Made by a program: the position numbers and the translations under genes. From assembly GCF_045310695.1 (NCBI RefSeq), contig NZ_JBJIAA010000001.1, forward strand, positions 1-64,000: a stretch of DNA of 64,000 nt, read 5' to 3'. This document shows, one piece after another, positions 60,588-64,000 of this stretch; positions within the stretch are counted from its first letter, which is position 1; the number at the start of each line of letters is the position of its first letter. This DNA is from Clostridium_S neuense. Lineage in GTDB: Bacteria; Bacillota; Clostridia; Clostridiales; Clostridiaceae. Under the pieces are notes generated by a model that was not told the origin of the DNA, made no database searches, and saw only the letters and a list, made by a program, of their open reading frames with translations.

Positions 60588-61304
60588 CTAGTTTTCCACC
60601 TCATGTATTTCAGCACTTCTGTCCTCAATATCCATGTTATAAAAGCTTTCATTCTCTGGAAGTTCCATTCTAAAACAAAAGCAATCTTGAAAGCATACAC
60701 TTGCTTTTTTTACAGAGCACTCAATAACATGTCCTCCAAATTTTCTATCTTCACTTATAAAATGAAAATGATAACCAGGCACATTAAGTCCTTCAACATA
60801 ATCCGGGCATCTAAAGCCTATTATGTACCCTTTTGTATTTTTATACTCAAATATAGGTTGATCCTTAACCACTTCTGCCATTGGCCTATATGGCTTTTTT
60901 TGCTTTACAACGGTTCTCGTTTTTACATATTCAAAGGTTCCTTCTATTTTAAAAGCATAAAAAATATTTTTACTTTCAATTTTGCTGTCCAGTTTCTCTT
61001 TTATTTTTTCATATGAACTGCAGCCCTTCATTTCAAAATTGCTATAATTCTTAAATTCCGTTACCACTGCAAATGGAATTGATTCATTTTTATCACAAGT
61101 ATATACCGTACCATCAGGTCTTGTCCTATAAAATGTTCCATTTAAAAGAGTAAGCTCTCCATCTAAATCTTTAAAGGTTCCTATACCAACATCACCTTTT
61201 TTTAAAAGTTTATCAAGAGATATATAACCATCATACAAACCTGATACCAGTGCATTTATAGTTGACATTTGATATATATGATTAGGTATTTTATTTTTTT
61301 CCAT
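60588..61304 (-). CDS. alsD: Alpha-acetolactate decarboxylase
   Basis: 238 residues. The family is clear from YQMSTINALVSGLYDG and GIGTFKDLDGEL near the N-terminus and the zinc site GYHFHFISEDRKFGGHV with three His. It converts alpha-acetolactate to acetoin and CO2, a pH-neutral fermentation branch from pyruvate. The ATG at 61304 is chosen over one 12 nt upstream on ribosome-binding-site spacing. A small hypothetical gene precedes it by 21 nt. No acetolactate synthase gene is in the window. Confidence 0.92.
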   Translation of the reverse strand: MEKNKIPNHIYQMSTINALVSGLYDGYISLDKLLKKGDVGIGTFKDLDGELTLLNGTFYRTRPDGTVYTCDKNESIPFAVVTEFKNYSNFEMKGCSSYEKIKEKLDSKIESKNIFYAFKIEGTFEYVKTRTVVKQKKPYRPMAEVVKDQPIFEYKNTKGYIIGFRCPDYVEGLNVPGYHFHFISEDRKFGGHVIECSVKKASVCFQDCFCFRMELPENESFYNMDIEDRSAEIHEVEN

Positions 61305-61325
61305 TGGTTTCACCATCCTAAAGTT

Positions 61326-61598
61326 CTATTGTCTTTCCTTTATTTCAAGCTGAGATTTATCTACAGTAAAATATCCATCACCCCATATTTCTTTAAATTC
61401 TTCAAAGGGGTAATCTACTTTAAACTGTTCCTTCATTATATTATAGAATATATTTAAGAATTTTTCTTCCTCTTCCTTGTGAACCACTTCTAAAATATAA
61501 TATTCATCGCCTATTTCCTCAGCCAAAACCTCTATTCCATTAATGTTTCTACCGAAAGCTCCATAATCTATGTTTTTCAATATCCCTTTTACAATCAT
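61326..61598 (-). CDS. Small hypothetical protein
   Basis: A 90-residue acidic soluble protein, family unknown. The start at 61598 is favoured by AGAGG; a GTG lies 9 nt upstream. It precedes alsD by 21 nt and may be cotranscribed. Its composition (many Glu, aromatic residues) resembles small immunity-like proteins near the toxin locus to the right, but that is only suggestive. Confidence 0.55.
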   Translation of the reverse strand: MIVKGILKNIDYGAFGRNINGIEVLAEEIGDEYYILEVVHKEEEEKFLNIFYNIMKEQFKVDYPFEEFKEIWGDGYFTVDKSQLEIKERQ

Positions 61599-61780
61599 AA
61601 ATTGCACCTCTATACTTTTTCAATTTACAATAGATGCCTTAATTATAACTAGGCTTTGCGTATTGTGAGCTGATTATACCTATATTATTGCTATATTTTA
61701 TTCTTTATAAACCGTGATAATGCAATTGATTGGCTAAAATTATATAAAATAAATATCTACATAAAAGAATGTAAAAAAAT

Positions 61781-61804
61781 AAAGCCTAATTAATTCTAGG
61801 CTTT
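61781..61804 (-). terminator. Terminator of the 106-residue gene
   Basis: AAAGCCTA pairs with TAGGCTTT around an 8-nt loop; T7 follows on the minus strand. Confidence 0.75.
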
Positions 61805-61874
61805 AAATAATATATAGATTTATAGTTTTAAAATATAATATGCTTAACACAGATCTGATAATGTATAGCTATAC

Positions 61875-62195
61875 TCAAACCAATCTTAAATAATCATCTT
61901 CTCCTTTTCCATCTAAGTCATAAATAGCTTCATACTCTGCAAACGTTGTTTCTTCATATTCCAATCTTACTTTGGCAGATATATACTTACGCTCATCCTC
62001 TCCATCCATATGCCATGAGTTTATCACATAAGCTACACTATGGAATTCATATTTAACATCTCCAAAAACAACATCTTTAAAAAAATCATTAAAATCTTCT
62101 TCATCGTCCTTTTTATACTCATCTAAATAAAACTTTAGATTCTTCATAACCATTTTTTTTATATCATGCTTTTTTAACCATTGCTCCAACTCCAT
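61875..62195 (-). CDS. Hypothetical acidic protein, candidate immunity protein
   Basis: A 106-residue, strongly acidic soluble protein with no recognised family. An amphipathic start (ELEQWLKKHDIKKMV) is followed by strand-rich sequence (YEFHSVAYVINSW, ISAKVRLEYEE). It follows the toxin-like gene and its partner on the same strand, with a terminator between. Small acidic proteins in this position are often immunity proteins; not proven here. Confidence 0.5.
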   Translation of the reverse strand: MELEQWLKKHDIKKMVMKNLKFYLDEYKKDDEEDFNDFFKDVVFGDVKYEFHSVAYVINSWHMDGEDERKYISAKVRLEYEETTFAEYEAIYDLDGKGEDDYLRLV

Positions 62196-62253
62196 TATTT
62201 AAACCTCCAAATTAAATTCCATAATTTATAGTTTACTATGTAACCCAAAAAAG

Positions 62254-62303
62254 AAAAAATGATATAATGCAATAAATTCATATTACACTATATATCATTT
62301 TTT
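62254..62303 (-). terminator. Terminator of the toxin-like operon
   Basis: A perfect 13-bp stem: AAAAAATGATATA with TATATCATTTTTT, T-rich on both sides. Confidence 0.75.
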
Positions 62304-62356
62304 AATAACAAAAATCATCATAATTAATTTTTTCTATTTTGGTTTTAAGTTTCTTA

Positions 62357-62656
62357 CTACTCTTTTCTATATTTAGATATCATCTTTTTTATCATTTCAT
62401 GCATTTGTTCATATTGCCAAATAAAATCAGAATATACTAAATGCAAATCTATTAATTTTTTCATTATCTCATTTTCATCATTTTTATCAATATTATTTAA
62501 GCATTCTATGGTCATTTTAAATCTTTTTTCTATATCATCAATATCATCTATATTATCATTTTGCTCTTCTAATTCATCTTGCGAATATACAATTTCTTTT
62601 TTAAATTCATTAAGTTCTTTTAACACATTTATTGTATCCTGAAATTTTATTTTCAT
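62357..62656 (-). CDS. Small helical protein, candidate immunity or partner protein
   Basis: A 99-residue, all-helical, acidic protein (many Glu/Asp, an EEQNDNIDDIDDIEK stretch), no recognised family. It starts 10 nt after the end of the toxin-like gene with a strong AGGGGG site, so the two are cotranslated. By position it is the best immunity candidate, but a chaperone role for the helical toxin N-terminus is also possible. Confidence 0.55.
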   Translation of the reverse strand: MKIKFQDTINVLKELNEFKKEIVYSQDELEEQNDNIDDIDDIEKRFKMTIECLNNIDKNDENEIMKKLIDLHLVYSDFIWQYEQMHEMIKKMISKYRKE

Positions 62657-62666
62657 TTAAATCCCC

Positions 62667-64000
62667 CTAATTAATTTTTAATTTTCTTTTTTCACTTAAC
62701 ACTTTTTCTGTCTTTTCATAATTCAACGTTCCATCTAAATTCAAAACTGCTTTTGCGTTTCCTTTCTTATCAAAAACTTCTAGATGATCTTTATGTAGAT
62801 TGTCTAAATATATTTTATCACCCTTCTTTAAATACTGATTATCAACTTTTTTAGTAACTTCATATATCGGCTGACCTTGAAATTTGTTTTTGGTTTTTAC
62901 AATATCATTTTTAACACTACTTCCAAAAGAAGTTTCGAAAAACTCATTCATATTATTTATTTTAGTAGCCTCGCCCTTATCCGCAAACTGAAATGTACTA
63001 TCTAAGTCATCACCAAGTCCTGCTAATGATCTAGTCGTTATTTCACCACCTACTGCTACCTCTGTTGCTCCTACTGCCTCTAATGGCACCGTTACTGTTC
63101 CAGCTGTTGGTACCGCGAGAACCACTCCTTCAGCATCAGTTGTAAACCCTGCTGATGTTATTGTTCCTCCTAGCAGTGCAGTTAATATATCTCCACCTGA
63201 TTGGCCTGCTTTTATAGCTGTTAATCCTTCATAATCCTTATTACTTTCTAAATTAAATTCCATGGTTTCTAGTTTACCATCTAATCCAAATACACCCTTG
63301 TAAGTTAAATTATCTGGTATTGAAACGCCCGCTCCAACCATAAAATCAATTGGATTATCGCAAACACTCTTAAATACATACTTTATATCTTTCCATGCCA
63401 TCTCTAATTTATTTGGAAGTTCATCAACTAAGTCTTCTGCTTCCTTATCAAAATTATGAAAAGTATCAAAAATACTTTTTTTATGCTTTTCAATATCCTT
63501 TATTAATTCATCAGAAGATTCTCCATCACTTTTATTTACCGCTGATAAAAATGCTTCATTTAATTCTTCAGACTCTTCATCTAACTCCTCATCATCACCA
63601 ACTTTTTCACCGCCATAAAACATCTTACTATTTTCAGATACATAGGCAGAACTTGTCCCCAAAATCTCTGCCATGCTTTTTAGCTCTGTAAGAGTTCTTA
63701 TTCTTAAATCCCATAATACTCTTAGTTCTGCTGATTCCTTCTCTACTTCTATTTCAGCTTTTTCATATCTATCCATGGAACTACTTATGAACTTTTCTAA
63801 CTGAACTAATTTCTTTGCTATTTTAATAGATTCATCATATGCATTTTTTAATCTTTGTCCTATATTCCTTCTAGCTTGTATGCTTGCATCAACATTACAC
63901 ATAGATTGAAATATGTCACAAGAAATGCTTGACAATTTAAAATTGTTTTGCCTTAACTCTTCATCACTTCTTCTAATGCTGCTAATATCAATTTCAATTT
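62667..64000 (-). CDS. Polymorphic-toxin-like protein, 5' end outside the window
   Basis: At least 443 residues. The frame is open to the right edge, and codons upstream of the first possible TTG (63935) continue the protein, so the real start lies outside. The N-terminal part is a long helical, coiled-coil-like region, then an Ala/Gly/Val-rich linker (about 62950-63200), then a short C-terminal domain: GQPIYEVTKKV, KKGDKIYLDNLH, HLEVFDKKGNAKAVLNLDGT. The layout (helical export region, linker, small tip) fits LXG/WXG-type toxins. The tip recalls colicin E3-like RNases (D..H....E), though spacing differs by one residue; this is tentative. Confidence 0.6.
   Translation of the reverse strand, partial: IEIDISSIRRSDEELRQNNFKLSSISCDIFQSMCNVDASIQARRNIGQRLKNAYDESIKIAKKLVQLEKFISSSMDRYEKAEIEVEKESAELRVLWDLRIRTLTELKSMAEILGTSSAYVSENSKMFYGGEKVGDDEELDEESEELNEAFLSAVNKSDGESSDELIKDIEKHKKSIFDTFHNFDKEAEDLVDELPNKLEMAWKDIKYVFKSVCDNPIDFMVGAGVSIPDNLTYKGVFGLDGKLETMEFNLESNKDYEGLTAIKAGQSGGDILTALLGGTITSAGFTTDAEGVVLAVPTAGTVTVPLEAVGATEVAVGGEITTRSLAGLGDDLDSTFQFADKGEATKINNMNEFFETSFGSSVKNDIVKTKNKFQGQPIYEVTKKVDNQYLKKGDKIYLDNLHKDHLEVFDKKGNAKAVLNLDGTLNYEKTEKVLSEKRKLKIN

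Overview
The window looks like chromosome from a low-GC, motile, saccharolytic Clostridium. The evidence is very AT-rich DNA, strong AGGAGG ribosome-binding sites, frequent TTG starts, a flagellin, a tagatose-6-phosphate type lactose system and an alpha-acetolactate decarboxylase. The lactose-gene set resembles what I remember of Clostridium acetobutylicum and close relatives. That is recollection, not a search result. I see no rRNA, tRNA, CRISPR array, transposase or prophage.

Layout. 0-9.5 kb: a nitrilase-family amidohydrolase, a flavodoxin, an orphan flagellin, two paralogous histidine phosphatases, two alpha/beta hydrolases, a metallo-beta-lactamase-fold protein, a likely small RNA, a deletion scar joining two gene remnants, and an NAD(P)H oxidoreductase. 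9.5-18.8 kb: two cell-envelope stress modules, each with its own OmpR-type two-component system. One controls a BceAB-like ABC transporter and the other a beta-lactamase-like membrane serine hydrolase. 19-25.8 kb: a PHP phosphoesterase, a hypothetical protein, an Old Yellow Enzyme-type flavoenzyme with its LysR regulator, a lipoprotein and a membrane protein. 26-32.5 kb: an uncharacterised two-gene pair, a PadR/MFS efflux pair and a NarL-type two-component system. 32.5-37.5 kb: tandem DEAD-box helicases, a HAD phosphatase, and an ECF sigma factor with a candidate anti-sigma partner. 37.5-48 kb: sugar catabolism. lacF-lacE-lacG, lacR and lacA-lacB-gatY-lacC form a complete lactose to triose-phosphate route. 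A second DeoR regulator heads a small operon with a sugar isomerase-like protein and a hydroxyacid dehydrogenase. 48-64 kb: a secreted protein with three PPC-like repeats, an FMN-binding membrane ferredoxin with ApbE, topoisomerase III, a barnase/barstar pair, a mannosyltransferase-like membrane protein, an ABC-F ATPase, a double GNAT protein, acetolactate decarboxylase, and a polymorphic-toxin-like gene cut by the right edge with candidate immunity genes.

What is most worth a second look is mostly non-coding. Two unrelated families of structured intergenic repeats (three copies each) sit just 3' of minus-strand genes. Three promoters (ABC transporter, serine hydrolase, apbE) carry four direct repeats at an exact 11-bp period ending 8-10 bp upstream of the -10, each with a different repeat word. 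A palindrome ACTATA-N3-TATAGT recurs in the PadR and MFS upstream regions. Three CAATATATT(G/A) motifs are spaced 21-22 bp apart between lysR and a lipoprotein gene. A consensus promoter is followed about 115 nt later by a terminator with no gene between them.

Coordinates include stop codons. Several starts were moved downstream of the longest reading frame because of Shine-Dalgarno position; each such case is noted. Family assignments rest on motif recognition by eye.
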